Assembly (NCBI GenBank): GCA_026692845.1
Contig: JAPLNM010000129.1
Span: 1 to 64,000, forward strand
DNA from: Planctomycetota bacterium
GTDB lineage: Bacteria > Planctomycetota > Planctomycetia > Pirellulales > Pirellulaceae
DNA: 64,000 bases
Reading direction: 5' to 3'
The notes beneath the pieces were generated by a model that had not been told where the DNA came from, ran no database searches, and was given only the letters and a program-made list of their open reading frames with translations. The number at the start of each line of letters is the position of its first letter. Position 1 is the first letter of the stretch. This document shows, one piece after another, positions 24,961 to 34,591 of the stretch. The translations under genes were made by a program, and so were the position numbers.

Positions 24961-27900
24961 ATGTTCGATCGACTCATACGCTTTTCACTGGATCATCGAC
25001 CACTGGTTTTGTTTTTGGCGGTGGTGTGTGCCTGTGGAGGACTGTGGGAACTTGCGCGAATTCCGATGGATGTTTTTCCTGATTTGAACCGTCCGACGGT
25101 GGCGATCATGACCGAAGCGCCGGGATTGGCTCCTGAGGAGGTCGAACTGCTAGTGACTCGACCCTTAGAGTACGCAATGAATGGGTTGACTGGGGTCGAG
25201 AGGATTCGATCGGCATCGGGGATAGGGCTATCGATCGTATGGGTCGAATTCGGATGGGGAACCGAAATCTATCGTGATCGTCAGATCGTCTTTGAGAGAT
25301 TGGCCACGGCGCGGGAACGGATGGCTGCTGGTACCAATCCGACGATTGCACCGGTTTCGTCGATCATGGGAGAGATCTTGCTGCTAGGGATTCGCCCGTC
25401 GACTCGAATGCGCCAAGTCGGGGGTGAAGATCCGTCGAAAGAGCGAGAGCTTCAGATGGCGATGCGAACCTTTGGCGAGTTTCGGCTTCGCAATCGTTTG
25501 ATGTCGATCCAAGGGGTATCTCAGGTAACCGTCATGGGAGGGATTCTAAAGCAGTACCAGGTCGTCACGTCTCCTGAACGACTCGCTTCGCAAAATATCA
25601 CGCTTGGTCAACTCAGCGCTGCGATTGAAAAAGCCAATGTGCTTTCCGGTGGTGGACTGATGGTACGCGACACCGAGGAATCGATATTGCGGATCAGTGG
25701 CCAATCGCTTTCGCTCAGCGACATCGAGGAGACTCCGGTGATTTGGCGAGAGCAACGTCCCGTGTTGGTTCGCGAAGTTGCCGATGTGCGATTTGGGGGG
25801 CCGATTCAACGCGGGGACGCAGCAGTGCGCGTACGAGACACGCAGAGCAATCGAATCGAGGGTGGCCAAGGGGTCATCCTTGCGGTCCAAAAGCAACCGG
25901 GAGTCGACACCCTTGTGCTGGATCGCAAAATCCAACTGGCGTTGGATTCGATCCAGCTCGAGTTGCCCGAGGGGATGGAATTGGAGCGGCGTTTATTCCA
26001 GCAATCGAGTTTCATCGCGTCGGCCGTTTCGAACGTTTCCGAAGCGGTACAGGACGGGGCGATCTGGGTGGTAGTGATTTTGTTTGTGTTTCTATGGAAC
26101 TTTCGCGTCAGCATTTGTTCTTTGATCGCCATGCCATTATCGATCTTGATGACATTCTTGGTATTTCGATATATGGGAGCCACGATCAACACCATGACGC
26201 TTGGCGGGATCGCAGTAGCGATTGGGGATTTGGTCGACGATTCGATTGTCGACGTTGAAAACATCTTTCGCAGGCTCAAGGAGAATCAACAGCGGATCGA
26301 GGGCGAACGTCAACGTCCGCTCGAGGTGGTCTATCAAGCGTCTAGGGAGGTCCGAGGATCGATCGTCTATGCGACGATGATTGTGGTGTTGGTGGTCATT
26401 CCACTGTTTGGTTTATCTGGGCTTGAAGGGCGAATATTCGCACCTTTGGGCGTTTCCTATATTGTTTCCTTGGTTTGTTCGCTTTTGGTTTCTCTGACGG
26501 TCACTCCTGTAGTCGCGTCGTATCTTCTGCCACGGGCACAATTCCTATTGGACCAACGCGAGACGATCGTAGTGCGTGGGCTCAAAGCGATCGTTCGAAG
26601 GGTTTTGGAATGGACATTGGATCACACCGGTTGGGTATTCGGCGCGACCGCCTTGGGGGTGCTCCTTTCCATAGTCGCAGTTTCGTGGATGGGTGGCTCG
26701 TTCCTTCCTGAGTTTCATGAGGGAAGTTACACCGTCAATTTGCAATGTTCTCCGGGGTCAAGTTTGCAGGAGAGTCGTCGCGTGGCCCAGCGGTGCGAAC
26801 AGATGCTTTTGGAGATACCGGAAGTCGTTTCGCTATCGAGGCGGACGGGGCGTGCTGAACTCGACGAGCATGCCGAAGGAGTCCACTCCTCGGAGATCGA
26901 CATACAGACGCTGCCGAGTCGAGTGGCACTGCGAGGTTTTTGGCCGGCCTTGGCTCGCCGCATCCCCGGCTTGCAACACCTAGGATATCGGGTCCAAGGA
27001 CGCCCCTCGGAAAAGGTGATCGAGCAGATACGCGACACGGTAACGCGTATCCCCGGGGTCCAAGTCAACATTGGCCAACCGATCTCCCATCGTTTGGACC
27101 ATATCATGTCGGGGGTGCGAGCGCAGATCGCTGTGAAAGCCTTCGGGGAGGACCTTCGGCAACTTCGCGAGTTCAGTCATGATATTCTCGATGCGATCGG
27201 GCAGGTACCGGGTGTGGTGGATTTGCAAGCCGAGCCGCAGGTGGAGATATCGCAGATTCGCCTGCAGATCAAGCGTCAAGAAGCGGCAAGGTATGGCCTG
27301 AGCCCTGGCGACTTGGCCGACTTGCTCCAGACAGCTTACAAGGGTCGGATCGTTTCGCAGGTTCTCGATGGGGAGCAGTTCCATGACTTGGTCGTCTGGT
27401 ATGACGAAGAGTCCCGTAGTTCCCCTGAGAGGATTCAGTCAACGATTCTCGACACCCCCTCTGGGCGTCGGGTTTCGTTGGGTCAGGTCGCTGAGGTGCT
27501 CGATACGACTGGCCCGAACACCATCCATCGCGAAGGTGTTCAGCGCCGGATCGTGGTGCAATGCAACGTGCAAGGGCGTGATTTATCGAGTGTGGTCCAT
27601 GACATTCAGGCAAGATTGAAACCCACCGAGGAGCGAATGGCTCGACTCGCCGGGAGTTATCGCTTGGAGGTCGGCGGGCAGTTTGAAGCCCAGCAGCAAG
27701 CCAACGCGCGTCTGGCGCTTTTTGGCTCGTTGGCGATCATCGCGATCGTGTTGTTGCTCTATCAGTGCTTGAATTCGTGGTCTGCTGCGTTCCAAATCTT
27801 GGTCAATGTTCCGCTTGCTGCAATCGGCGCGGTGGCCATGCTCTTGTGGTTCCAGAGGCCTGACCCATCGGTATTTACAGGGGTGCCTTGGTGGTCCTGG

Positions 27901-28284
27901 CCGATCGTATGGGTGCAATCGATCACGCTCTCGGTAGCCCACTGGGTTGGCTTTATCACGCTCTTAGGGATTGTCAGTCGCAATGGGATTTTGATGATTT
28001 CGCACTACCAGCATTTGATGAAATACGAGGCAGAAGCCTTTAGCAAGGAGATGATCATCCGAGGGAGTCTTGAGCGACTCACGCCGGTGATGATGACCGC
28101 GTTTACGAGTTTCGTCGGACTTTTGCCGTTGCTGATGGGGGCCGATGAATCGGGCAAGGAGATTTTGCATCCGTTGTCGGTGGTGGTCTTTGGGGGGATG
28201 TTGTCCTCGACGATCCTCGATCAATTGGTCACCCCTGCGCTGTACTGGCGGTTTGGGGACCGATCCAGCAAGCGGCCTGATTGA
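24961..28284 (+). CDS. RND heavy-metal efflux pump, CzcA/CusA-type
   Basis: 1107 residues, a typical length. LARIPMDVFPDLNRPTVAIMTEAPGLAPEEVE is preceded by the first membrane helix; the helix-4 motif reads GGIAVAIGDLVDDSIVDVENIFRRL, with acidic residues for proton relay. Other marks are VVILFVFLWNFRVSICSLIAMPLSILMTF, FLPEFHEGSYTVNL at the second porter domain, GFITLLGIVSRNGILMISHY and LVTPALYWRFGD. It belongs to the HME-RND family, which exports Cu, Ag, Zn, Co, Ni or Cd in exchange for protons. The helix-4 motif differs from classical CusA or CzcA, so the metal is not assigned. It forms an operon with the adaptor. Confidence 0.92.
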   Translation: MFDRLIRFSLDHRPLVLFLAVVCACGGLWELARIPMDVFPDLNRPTVAIMTEAPGLAPEEVELLVTRPLEYAMNGLTGVERIRSASGIGLSIVWVEFGWGTEIYRDRQIVFERLATARERMAAGTNPTIAPVSSIMGEILLLGIRPSTRMRQVGGEDPSKERELQMAMRTFGEFRLRNRLMSIQGVSQVTVMGGILKQYQVVTSPERLASQNITLGQLSAAIEKANVLSGGGLMVRDTEESILRISGQSLSLSDIEETPVIWREQRPVLVREVADVRFGGPIQRGDAAVRVRDTQSNRIEGGQGVILAVQKQPGVDTLVLDRKIQLALDSIQLELPEGMELERRLFQQSSFIASAVSNVSEAVQDGAIWVVVILFVFLWNFRVSICSLIAMPLSILMTFLVFRYMGATINTMTLGGIAVAIGDLVDDSIVDVENIFRRLKENQQRIEGERQRPLEVVYQASREVRGSIVYATMIVVLVVIPLFGLSGLEGRIFAPLGVSYIVSLVCSLLVSLTVTPVVASYLLPRAQFLLDQRETIVVRGLKAIVRRVLEWTLDHTGWVFGATALGVLLSIVAVSWMGGSFLPEFHEGSYTVNLQCSPGSSLQESRRVAQRCEQMLLEIPEVVSLSRRTGRAELDEHAEGVHSSEIDIQTLPSRVALRGFWPALARRIPGLQHLGYRVQGRPSEKVIEQIRDTVTRIPGVQVNIGQPISHRLDHIMSGVRAQIAVKAFGEDLRQLREFSHDILDAIGQVPGVVDLQAEPQVEISQIRLQIKRQEAARYGLSPGDLADLLQTAYKGRIVSQVLDGEQFHDLVVWYDEESRSSPERIQSTILDTPSGRRVSLGQVAEVLDTTGPNTIHREGVQRRIVVQCNVQGRDLSSVVHDIQARLKPTEERMARLAGSYRLEVGGQFEAQQQANARLALFGSLAIIAIVLLLYQCLNSWSAAFQILVNVPLAAIGAVAMLLWFQRPDPSVFTGVPWWSWPIVWVQSITLSVAHWVGFITLLGIVSRNGILMISHYQHLMKYEAEAFSKEMIIRGSLERLTPVMMTAFTSFVGLLPLLMGADESGKEILHPLSVVVFGGMLSSTILDQLVTPALYWRFGDRSSKRPD

Positions 28285-28429
28285 GGTGAGCCGTTTCCAC
28301 CGACGATTGGTAACAGCGACCAATGGCAAAAGCGACCATTGCTAATTATGGATTATTCATTATCAATTAAAGCTACATTACCCCCTGCTTACCAGGGACG
28401 GATAGCCCCCAACCCCAGTCGATCGACCC

Positions 28430-30430
28430 ATGTCTGCCGCATTTGATTTTGATTCTTTTCTGGCCAATACCGGAAGCGATGTCGCTTTAAAAACCTCGGG
28501 AGCCGGTCCGGAAGGCTCCTTGCCACTGACCGACGAAATGCTTAGGACATGGTCCAGCGGGGATTTGTTCGGTTTTACCCAGAACGCTGGCATGGGTTGG
28601 GATCCGAAAAAGATGCTCGGCCCTCAGTTTTTGCTTTTGAGCACCCAAGGCGGATTGCGGGCTGAGGATGGTCGCCCGATTGCGTTGGGGTATCACACCG
28701 GGCACTGGGAGGTAGGGTTGTTGATGCGGGCAGCCGCCGAGTGGTTCTTCGAGAATGGCGGTGTGCCTTTCGCAGGATACGTCAGCGATCCTTGCGATGG
28801 CCGCACCCAAGGGACCACGGGGATGTTCGATTCGCTTCCTTACCGCAACGATGCGGCCATCGTCTTTCGGCGGTTGATCCGATCGCTACCGACGCGACGC
28901 GGCGTGCTCGGGGTAGCGACCTGCGACAAGGGGCTTCCGGCGATGATGCTTGCACTCGCCGGTGCATCGAACCTTCCGAGCATTGTCGTTCCTGGAGGGG
29001 TGACCCTGCCGGCACGCAATGCCGAGGGTCCCGAGGAGGATCTGGGTAAAGTCCAGACCATTGGGGCGCGGTACATCAATGGGATGATCTCGCTTGAAGA
29101 CGCTTCTGCGGCAGGCTGCAAAGCCTGTGGTTCGGCCGGTGGTGGTTGTCAGTTTTTAGGGACCGCCGCGACGAGCCAAGTCGTCGCAGAGGCTTTGGGC
29201 ATGACGGCCCCGCATGCGGCTTTGGCTCCCAGTGGCCAACCGGTATGGCTGGACATCGCTAGGCAATCGGCCAAGATTCTCTGGGATCAGCATCAGCGGA
29301 AAGCCAAGCTTGCGGATATCCTTTGCGAGGATTCCTTTCACAACGCGATCGCCGTGCATGCAGCTTGCGGTGGCTCGACAAACTTGCTGCTGCATATTCC
29401 CGCCGTCGCGTTTGCGGCTGGAATTCAACGACCGAGCCTAGAAACTTGGACCGAATTGAATCGCCAAGTCACCCGATTTGTCGATGTGCTTCCCAATGGA
29501 CCTCAGTTCCATCCGACCCTTCGGCTGTTCCTTGCCGGCGGCGTCCCCGAAATCATGTGGCATCTGCGAGAGCTAGGGATCGCCAAATGCGACTGCAAAA
29601 CCGTCACCGGGATGACTTGGAATCAAATCCTGGATCGTTGGAAAGATTCTCCCCGGCGCAAGGCCATGCGGGAGTTGCTCAAAGCCCGCGACCATGTCGA
29701 TCCCGACGATGTGATCCTTCCTCCGCCAAAAGCCAAGCAGATGGGAATGACCAGCACCATATGCTTTCCCAAGGGCAACATCGCACCCGAGGGTTCTGTG
29801 ATTAAATCGACTGCGATCGACCCGAGCGTAGTCGACCCTGATGGCGTGTACCGAAAACAGGGACCGGCTCGTGTTTTTACGTCCGAAAAACAAGCCGTTG
29901 CAGCGGCCAAGGGTCAACATCCTCATCCGTTGAAAGCCGGCGACATTGTGGTCCTAATCGGCTGTGGGCCGATGGGTACTGGGATGGAAGAAACTTACCA
30001 ATTGACCAGCGTGCTTCGGTACCTAGAGTATGGCAAGCATGTCGCGGTGCTGACCGATGCTCGATTCTCGGGGGTAAGCACCGGGGCATGCATCGGCCAT
30101 ATCGGGCCCGAAGCGCTTGCCGGTGGCCCGATCGGCAAACTTCGCGATGGCGACCGGATCGAGATTACCATCGACCGAACCAGCTTGAATGCGAGCGTTC
30201 AATTTGTCGGTTGCGATGGAGCGATGTTTTCAGCCCAGCGAGGGAGCGAAATCCTCGCCGAGCGAGAGCCCCATTCGGGGCTTGCACCCGACCCCAGGCT
30301 TCCGACCGACACTCGATTATGGGCCGCATTGCAACGCGCCAGCGGTGGAACTTGGGGAGGCTGTGTCTACGATCCGGACCGGATCATCGAGTTGCTTGCT
30401 GCTGGGATCAAGGCGACCGAACCCCAATGA
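28430..30430 (+). CDS. IlvD/Edd-family dehydratase, YjhG/YagF-like (D-xylonate-type)
   Basis: 666 residues, close to YjhG/YagF (about 655) and longer than Edd or Ilv[21 protein letters not shown] is the hallmark N-terminus of the YjhG group. The iron-sulfur ligands are visible in [26 protein letters not shown] and [20 protein letters not shown]. Later [13 protein letters not shown] and [36 protein letters not shown] match the C-terminal swivelling domain. It dehydrates an aldonic acid, such as D-xylonate, to the 2-keto-3-deoxy acid in the cytoplasm. The stop codon overlaps the ATG of the following amidotransferase gene (ATGA), an odd functional pairing. Confidence 0.87.
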   Translation: MSAAFDFDSFLANTGSDVALKTSGAGPEGSLPLTDEMLRTWSSGDLFGFTQNAGMGWDPKKMLGPQFLLLSTQGGLRAEDGRPIALGYHTGHWEVGLLMRAAAEWFFENGGVPFAGYVSDPCDGRTQGTTGMFDSLPYRNDAAIVFRRLIRSLPTRRGVLGVATCDKGLPAMMLALAGASNLPSIVVPGGVTLPARNAEGPEEDLGKVQTIGARYINGMISLEDASAAGCKACGSAGGGCQFLGTAATSQVVAEALGMTAPHAALAPSGQPVWLDIARQSAKILWDQHQRKAKLADILCEDSFHNAIAVHAACGGSTNLLLHIPAVAFAAGIQRPSLETWTELNRQVTRFVDVLPNGPQFHPTLRLFLAGGVPEIMWHLRELGIAKCDCKTVTGMTWNQILDRWKDSPRRKAMRELLKARDHVDPDDVILPPPKAKQMGMTSTICFPKGNIAPEGSVIKSTAIDPSVVDPDGVYRKQGPARVFTSEKQAVAAAKGQHPHPLKAGDIVVLIGCGPMGTGMEETYQLTSVLRYLEYGKHVAVLTDARFSGVSTGACIGHIGPEALAGGPIGKLRDGDRIEITIDRTSLNASVQFVGCDGAMFSAQRGSEILAEREPHSGLAPDPRLPTDTRLWAALQRASGGTWGGCVYDPDRIIELLAAGIKATEPQ

Positions 30431-31032
30431 TTCTCCTGCTGGATAACTACGATAGTTTCGTCTACAACCTCGACCGTTATCTTCAGCGTCTTGGGCAAGC
30501 GACCTTGGTGCTGCGGAGCGATTCGATCGGATGCGAGGGCGTTGCTAGGCTAAGGCCATCGGCGATTGTGATTTCCCCGGGCCCAAAGGACCCTGACCAT
30601 GCAGGCTGCTCGATGGAAGTCATCCGTCGTTTTTGTGGATCGGTTCCGATTCTAGGTGTCTGCTTGGGGCATCAGGCCATCGGCCAAGCGTTGGGTGGCA
30701 AGATCGTTCGAGCTTCCCAACCCATGCATGGCAAGGCGACCTTGATCCATCATGCGAGCGATCGATTGCTCAAGGGATTACCCAAGGAGTTTCAGGTCGG
30801 CCGCTACCACTCCCTGGCGATCGATCCGACGAGTCTGCCATCGACCTTGATGCCGACGGCTTGGACCAGCGATGGCACCATCATGGCCATCGAGCACACC
30901 GAGCATCCGGTCTTCGGGGTTCAGTTTCACCCCGAGTCGATTTTGACTCAGTACGGCTATCGCATTCTGAGCAACTTCTTAATCAGTGCAGGACTAAGCT
31001 CCGCACCGATTCCGCTTTCGGATCTTGCGTAG
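30427..31032 (+). CDS. Anthranilate/aminodeoxychorismate synthase glutamine amidotransferase
   Basis: 201 residues. [20 protein letters not shown] is the TrpG/PabA start. [20 protein letters not shown] holds the nucleophile Cys (near residue 77), and [18 protein letters not shown] contains the His-Glu of the class I amidotransferase triad. It releases ammonia from glutamine for TrpE or PabB, neither of which is in the window. TrpG and PabA cannot be told apart from this sequence. ATG 30427 overlaps the upstream dehydratase stop, so translation is probably coupled. It converges with the ABC-2 permease gene after 8 bases. Confidence 0.92.
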   Translation: MILLLDNYDSFVYNLDRYLQRLGQATLVLRSDSIGCEGVARLRPSAIVISPGPKDPDHAGCSMEVIRRFCGSVPILGVCLGHQAIGQALGGKIVRASQPMHGKATLIHHASDRLLKGLPKEFQVGRYHSLAIDPTSLPSTLMPTAWTSDGTIMAIEHTEHPVFGVQFHPESILTQYGYRILSNFLISAGLSSAPIPLSDLA

Positions 31033-31040
31033 CCTAGGAG

Positions 31041-32861
31041 TTACTCCTCCTGCTGCATCTTGCCACGACCGAACGAGAATTCGAATTCGCTCAGCGCCGG
31101 GATCAGCATCGCAGCGGTGGCAAACGCGTACGACACGACCACCGTGGAAAAGACCGTTAGCTCTTGATCTCGAAGAATAAAACTGGTGATGGAAAAGAAG
31201 GTCAGAAAGGGTAGTAAAAACGAAGTCAGAGCGATCGCTGGTGACGGGTTGCGATTGCCGATGGCCAAGTACAAACCGGTCCCGCCACCGAGGATGATCA
31301 ACAAGAAGGGGGCCAATTGCCGACCAAACGAGCCACGGAACATCAGCATGATCAGCATGCACGTTGCAACTCCCAGGAACAGAAAGAAGACCGTCCCGAG
31401 GCTCGTGCCGATCGCGGTTCGACTTTGGTAGTAGATCATCCCGCAGTGGATTCCCAGCATGCACACAAACAGGTCCATGACCAACATCGCGATGACCGAG
31501 AAGATCAGATTTTCTGTAGAAAGTCCACCATAGAACCAGGGTATCAACAGCAGGAGAATCGGCAGCAGGACCATCTCCTTCATCACGTAGAGGACCCCGA
31601 GGATCTTGCCGAAAATGAAATCCACGGGAGTGATTTCCGTGACCAACAGCAGGTCTAGGGCTCCGCCGTCGCGCTCGTTGGTAACCGAGTTTACCGCCAG
31701 AGCATTGATCAAAATCAAAGAGAACACCAGTAGCGGCGCGACGATCGTAACGGCCGGAGCCACCAATTGCTCCTGGTACCCACGGTCGGCCATTGAGCCG
31801 GGTCCACCACGGGCGATTTGAAACAAGCCGAATGCCACGCAGGCAGCCAAAATTAGATAGGCAACGCGAATGATCAAGACTTTCTTGCCGTAAGCCCAAG
31901 TCCGCATCTCACGCCAAAGGATCGGGTTCGACCACATCGGACGCGGGTCGCGACTCTTCCACGACTTGACGGCCCGTGAGCCTGAGGGAACCTCTGCTCC
32001 AACGACATCGCTCGATTCGCTCACGCTATCGGAGTACTCGGCGGAAACCTTGCGTCGCTCGCGATTGGGGTTCCAGACCCGAAGTCTTAAGATCGAGAGT
32101 CCCATGAGCAAAACCGCACTTCCAAGCAGGACCGTGGAGCTCACGATCGCCTGCTCCCATACCCCGAGAGGCGAGGCGCTGATACTGCGAAGAATGGGTT
32201 GGGAGACTTGCCATACAGCCCGAATCGGACTCAATGCCGTCGCGAAATCGGGAGATATTCCGGGGATGGTGCCCAAGCGGATCGCTTCGCCGGCGGCGAG
32301 CCAAATAGCGACCGCCAAAAGTGTCACTGCGATGGCCTGAAAGGTCTTCTCCCGCCAAAACGCAATCGTCGCTCCTAAAGAGCATGTCAAAATGATCGTG
32401 CTAGCCGTGATCAGAGCGACACTTGCGGATTGTTCGAGCGATACCCCTCCGAGCAAAGGAGGTAGAAAAAGTATGGGGGTAACGGCGAGCAACGCGTTGA
32501 ATGCCCCCAAGAGTCCCGAGCCAACTTTCCCCAAGACGACCTCGGAATTGCTCAGCGAAGTCATCAAAAGCAACGTCAGAGTCTGCTTGTCCTTCTCGTG
32601 GCTTACGGCCGTGACCCCTGCCAGGGCCCCAAGGAACATCAGGACAAACAATTGGAAAGGAGCGATCAGTTGGAAAATCAGGACCCCGAAACGTGCCAAA
32701 TCCCCAGCATTCTGAACCGGTTGAACCCCGGCCAGCAGCAGCCAAGTTGTGCTGATGATCGCAAAGACCATCACGAGGAAAACCACCCGCGCAGCAAAGT
32801 GTCGAGGGCGGCGTGGTAAAACGGCGGTTTCGCGTTGAAAAATCGGTCCGATCATAGACAT
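31041..32861 (-). CDS. ABC-2-type transport permease with two membrane halves
   Basis: 606 residues. Roughly twelve hydrophobic helices are arranged in two sets. Each set has the ABC-2 pattern of a polar cytoplasmic segment: AGVTAVSHEKDKQTLTLLLM in the first half and NSVTNERDGGALDLLLVTEI in the second, i.e. ExxxxTLxLLL-type coupling motifs. This duplicated form is common in planctomycetes. The partner ATPase is not adjacent: the gene is flanked by a convergent amidotransferase gene and a long intergenic region. The function is export of an unknown substrate. Confidence 0.85.
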   Translation of the reverse strand: MSMIGPIFQRETAVLPRRPRHFAARVVFLVMVFAIISTTWLLLAGVQPVQNAGDLARFGVLIFQLIAPFQLFVLMFLGALAGVTAVSHEKDKQTLTLLLMTSLSNSEVVLGKVGSGLLGAFNALLAVTPILFLPPLLGGVSLEQSASVALITASTIILTCSLGATIAFWREKTFQAIAVTLLAVAIWLAAGEAIRLGTIPGISPDFATALSPIRAVWQVSQPILRSISASPLGVWEQAIVSSTVLLGSAVLLMGLSILRLRVWNPNRERRKVSAEYSDSVSESSDVVGAEVPSGSRAVKSWKSRDPRPMWSNPILWREMRTWAYGKKVLIIRVAYLILAACVAFGLFQIARGGPGSMADRGYQEQLVAPAVTIVAPLLVFSLILINALAVNSVTNERDGGALDLLLVTEITPVDFIFGKILGVLYVMKEMVLLPILLLLIPWFYGGLSTENLIFSVIAMLVMDLFVCMLGIHCGMIYYQSRTAIGTSLGTVFFLFLGVATCMLIMLMFRGSFGRQLAPFLLIILGGGTGLYLAIGNRNPSPAIALTSFLLPFLTFFSITSFILRDQELTVFSTVVVSYAFATAAMLIPALSEFEFSFGRGKMQQEE

Positions 32862-32934
32862 CAGTCTAACGAACGGTGGGAATCCAAGCTATATCTAGCC
32901 TCGCAAATCCAAGTCGGATGCGACTTACAGTGTA

Positions 32935-32956
32935 GAGCCATTGTCCCCAATGGCTC
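32935..32956. repeat. Hairpin 1: nine-pair stem with TCCC loop
   Basis: GAGCCATTG (32935-32943), TCCC, CAATGGCTC (32948-32956) form a perfect stem-loop. Its loop is the reverse complement of the loop of hairpin 2, and the central 12 bases ATTGTCCCCAAT recur inverted there. Confidence 0.8.
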
Positions 32957-33032
32957 CCCGACGACGCGCAGGAGAGGCTTCTTACGGCTGTTCGGCTGTT
33001 TTATAGTACTTTCTGCGGTGGTCTCAGGTTCT

Positions 33033-33054
33033 GATCGATTGGGGACAATCGATC
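33033..33054. repeat. Hairpin 2: nine-pair stem with GGGA loop
   Basis: GATCGATTG (33033-33041), GGGA, CAATCGATC (33046-33054) form a perfect stem-loop with a GNRA-type loop on the plus strand. The core ATTGGGGACAAT is the exact inverse of that in hairpin 1, 98 bases away. Confidence 0.8.
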
Positions 33055-33248
33055 AACCATTGGTACCCGACGCAAGAAAAGTCGCAGGGGGGGCGGTTTT
33101 ATTAGGCTGGCTGATTCGGCTAGCAGGTGTTAGACGTTCTGTAAATGAGCTATACGAACCTTTGTTTTCTGGTTATTGTCAAGAAGTTTATCGAATTGCA
33201 TTTCATCGTTTTGCTCCGAGCTTTGCGCCTCTAAAAAGGTTTTGGGTC

Positions 33249-33674
33249 GTGCCCGCCACATTTCACTTTACGCATGAACAAGCTCGATCGATGTTGCCAC
33301 TGCTTCGCCTGATTGTGGCAGACATTTCGTTGTCGCATCGCGAGCTTACCGATCGCCGCTCGCATTTGCGAAGGATGCTCCGAAGTCACCAGGGCAAGCC
33401 TAGGTTCCAGGTCTACGATCAGGAGATTGTAGAAATGCAGAAGGAGTTGGCTGATGAATCGAGGCATTTGGACGAATACATCAGCGAACTCGAGCGCCTC
33501 GGTGTGGTTCTTCGTTCGGCCCATGAGGGAATCGTCGACTTCCCAACCTCGATCGACGATCGACACGCTTTTTTCACTTGGCAGATGGGCCAGGATGACA
33601 TCAGTGATTTTCATTGGCACGATGAATCGACTGCGGACCGCCGCAGGCTAGCCTCGACGACCCCTGAGGTCTAA
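33249..33674 (+). CDS. DUF2203 family protein
   Basis: 141 residues from a GTG at 33249, preceded by AAAGG; this start lies just before FTHEQARSMLPLLRLIVADI, the conserved beginning of DUF2203. The middle is a long charged helical region, probably a coiled coil (residues 30-85), and the end has GIVDFPTSIDDRHAFFTWQM and DFHWHDE, the family's acidic/aromatic C-terminal signature. The function of the family is unknown; it is a small cytoplasmic protein. The longer open frame upstream is probably noncoding. A MazG-like gene follows 41 bases on. Confidence 0.8.
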   Translation: MPATFHFTHEQARSMLPLLRLIVADISLSHRELTDRRSHLRRMLRSHQGKPRFQVYDQEIVEMQKELADESRHLDEYISELERLGVVLRSAHEGIVDFPTSIDDRHAFFTWQMGQDDISDFHWHDESTADRRRLASTTPEV

Positions 33675-33715
33675 AGGGTTTGGATCGAAAGCAAGGGCTC
33701 TGGATTCGATCGATC

Positions 33716-34069
33716 ATGGAAAAACCCCAAGAGCCACTCTCGCTGAACGAATTGCAGCAGACGGTCGATCAATGGATCCACACGATTGGGGTTCGATACT
33801 TCTCCGAATTGACCAATGTTGCGGTATTGATGGAAGAAGTTGGGGAGCTGGCAAGGATTTTTGCGAGAACTTATGGCGATCAGAGCTTTAAAAAGAGCGA
33901 CCCTGCCTACAATCTCCCTGACGAGATGGCCGATGTCCTATTTGTCTTGGTCTGTTTGGCGAATCAAACCGGAGTTGACTTAGAGTCGGCCATGCGAGCC
34001 AACCTTTTGAAGAAGACCCAGCGGGACATCGATCGTCATCGAGAAAACCCGAAGCTCCAAGGGCCATGA
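33716..34069 (+). CDS. MazG-like nucleotide pyrophosphohydrolase
   Basis: 117 residues from ATG 33716. SLNELQQTVDQWIHTIGVRYFSELTNVAVLMEEVGEL carries the EExGE metal-binding helix, and LPDEMADVLFVLVCLANQTG gives the second ExxD helix of the all-alpha NTP-PPase superfamily. The size fits single-domain MazG/iMazG proteins that hydrolyse non-standard or excess nucleoside triphosphates. It sits in a plus-strand group with the DUF2203, QueD and CheY-like genes. Confidence 0.87.
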   Translation: MEKPQEPLSLNELQQTVDQWIHTIGVRYFSELTNVAVLMEEVGELARIFARTYGDQSFKKSDPAYNLPDEMADVLFVLVCLANQTGVDLESAMRANLLKKTQRDIDRHRENPKLQGP

Positions 34070-34103
34070 GTCTTTGTCTCCAACGAACCAAGGAAACGCA
34101 TTT

Positions 34104-34583
34104 ATGAACCTAACGATCATGCGTCGCATCAAGTTTTGCGCCGGTCACCGCTTGTACCACCATGGTGGCAAGTGCGAGAATTTTCACGGGCACAATTACG
34201 TGTGTGATTTCTTTGTCACCAGTGAAACCCAGGATTCGGTTGGCAGGGTGATCGACTTTTCGGACCTTAAGTCCCGGTGTAAAGGTTGGATTGACGAGCA
34301 CTGGGATCATAGTTTCTTGATCTTCAAAGACGACGAAAACGCGATCCAAGCCTTGAAGATGGTCACACCCTATCGATTGTTCGTTTTACCCTACAATCCG
34401 ACGGCCGAAAACATGGCCAAGTACTTGCTCGAGGAGGTTTGCCCGGTGATCCTTCAAGGGAGCGGAGCGCTGGCGACGCACGTGAGGATTTGGGAAACCG
34501 ACGAGTCGTATGCAGAGGCGCGTATCGATTTACGCGATGGCGCGATCTCGACGAGCTATCAGGAAGCGATCGCGGGGGATTAG
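34104..34583 (+). CDS. 6-pyruvoyl-tetrahydropterin synthase / QueD family protein
   Basis: 159 residues. ATG 34104 follows AAGGAAA, which decides the start over an earlier in-frame ATG. FCAGHRLYHHGGKCENFHGHNY holds the three zinc histidines and the catalytic Cys four residues before HGH. DFSDLKSRCKGWIDEHWDHSFL and PYNPTAENMAKYL with VRIWETDESYAEA complete the T-fold signature. QueD makes carboxy-tetrahydropterin for queuosine; PTPS makes pyruvoyl-tetrahydropterin. The CxxxHGH spacing favours QueD, but no queC or queE lies nearby. Confidence 0.85.
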   Translation: MNLTIMRRIKFCAGHRLYHHGGKCENFHGHNYVCDFFVTSETQDSVGRVIDFSDLKSRCKGWIDEHWDHSFLIFKDDENAIQALKMVTPYRLFVLPYNPTAENMAKYLLEEVCPVILQGSGALATHVRIWETDESYAEARIDLRDGAISTSYQEAIAGD

Positions 34584-34591
34584 GACCGACG

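Larger units (their letters stand above)
32862..33248. other. Only long intergenic region of the window, holding two perfect hairpins
   Basis: This stretch separates the divergent ABC-2 permease and DUF2203 genes. No convincing coding frame is seen: the plus-strand frame that runs through it lacks a start or family match before residue 138. It contains two nine-base-pair hairpins with complementary loops (listed separately) and otherwise nothing I recognise. It must carry the promoters of both flanking genes. Confidence 0.6.

Noticed and set aside
28285-28429. Imperfect repeats (ATTGGT...ACCAAT, AGCGACCA) after the RND pump gene as a terminator
   Set aside because: Stems are only five or six pairs and no T-run follows.
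32835-33248. Plus-strand open frame reading into the DUF2203 gene
   Set aside because: It overlaps the start of the ABC-2 permease gene, shows no family match and contains the two hairpins; the DUF2203 conserved region begins right after the GTG at 33249.
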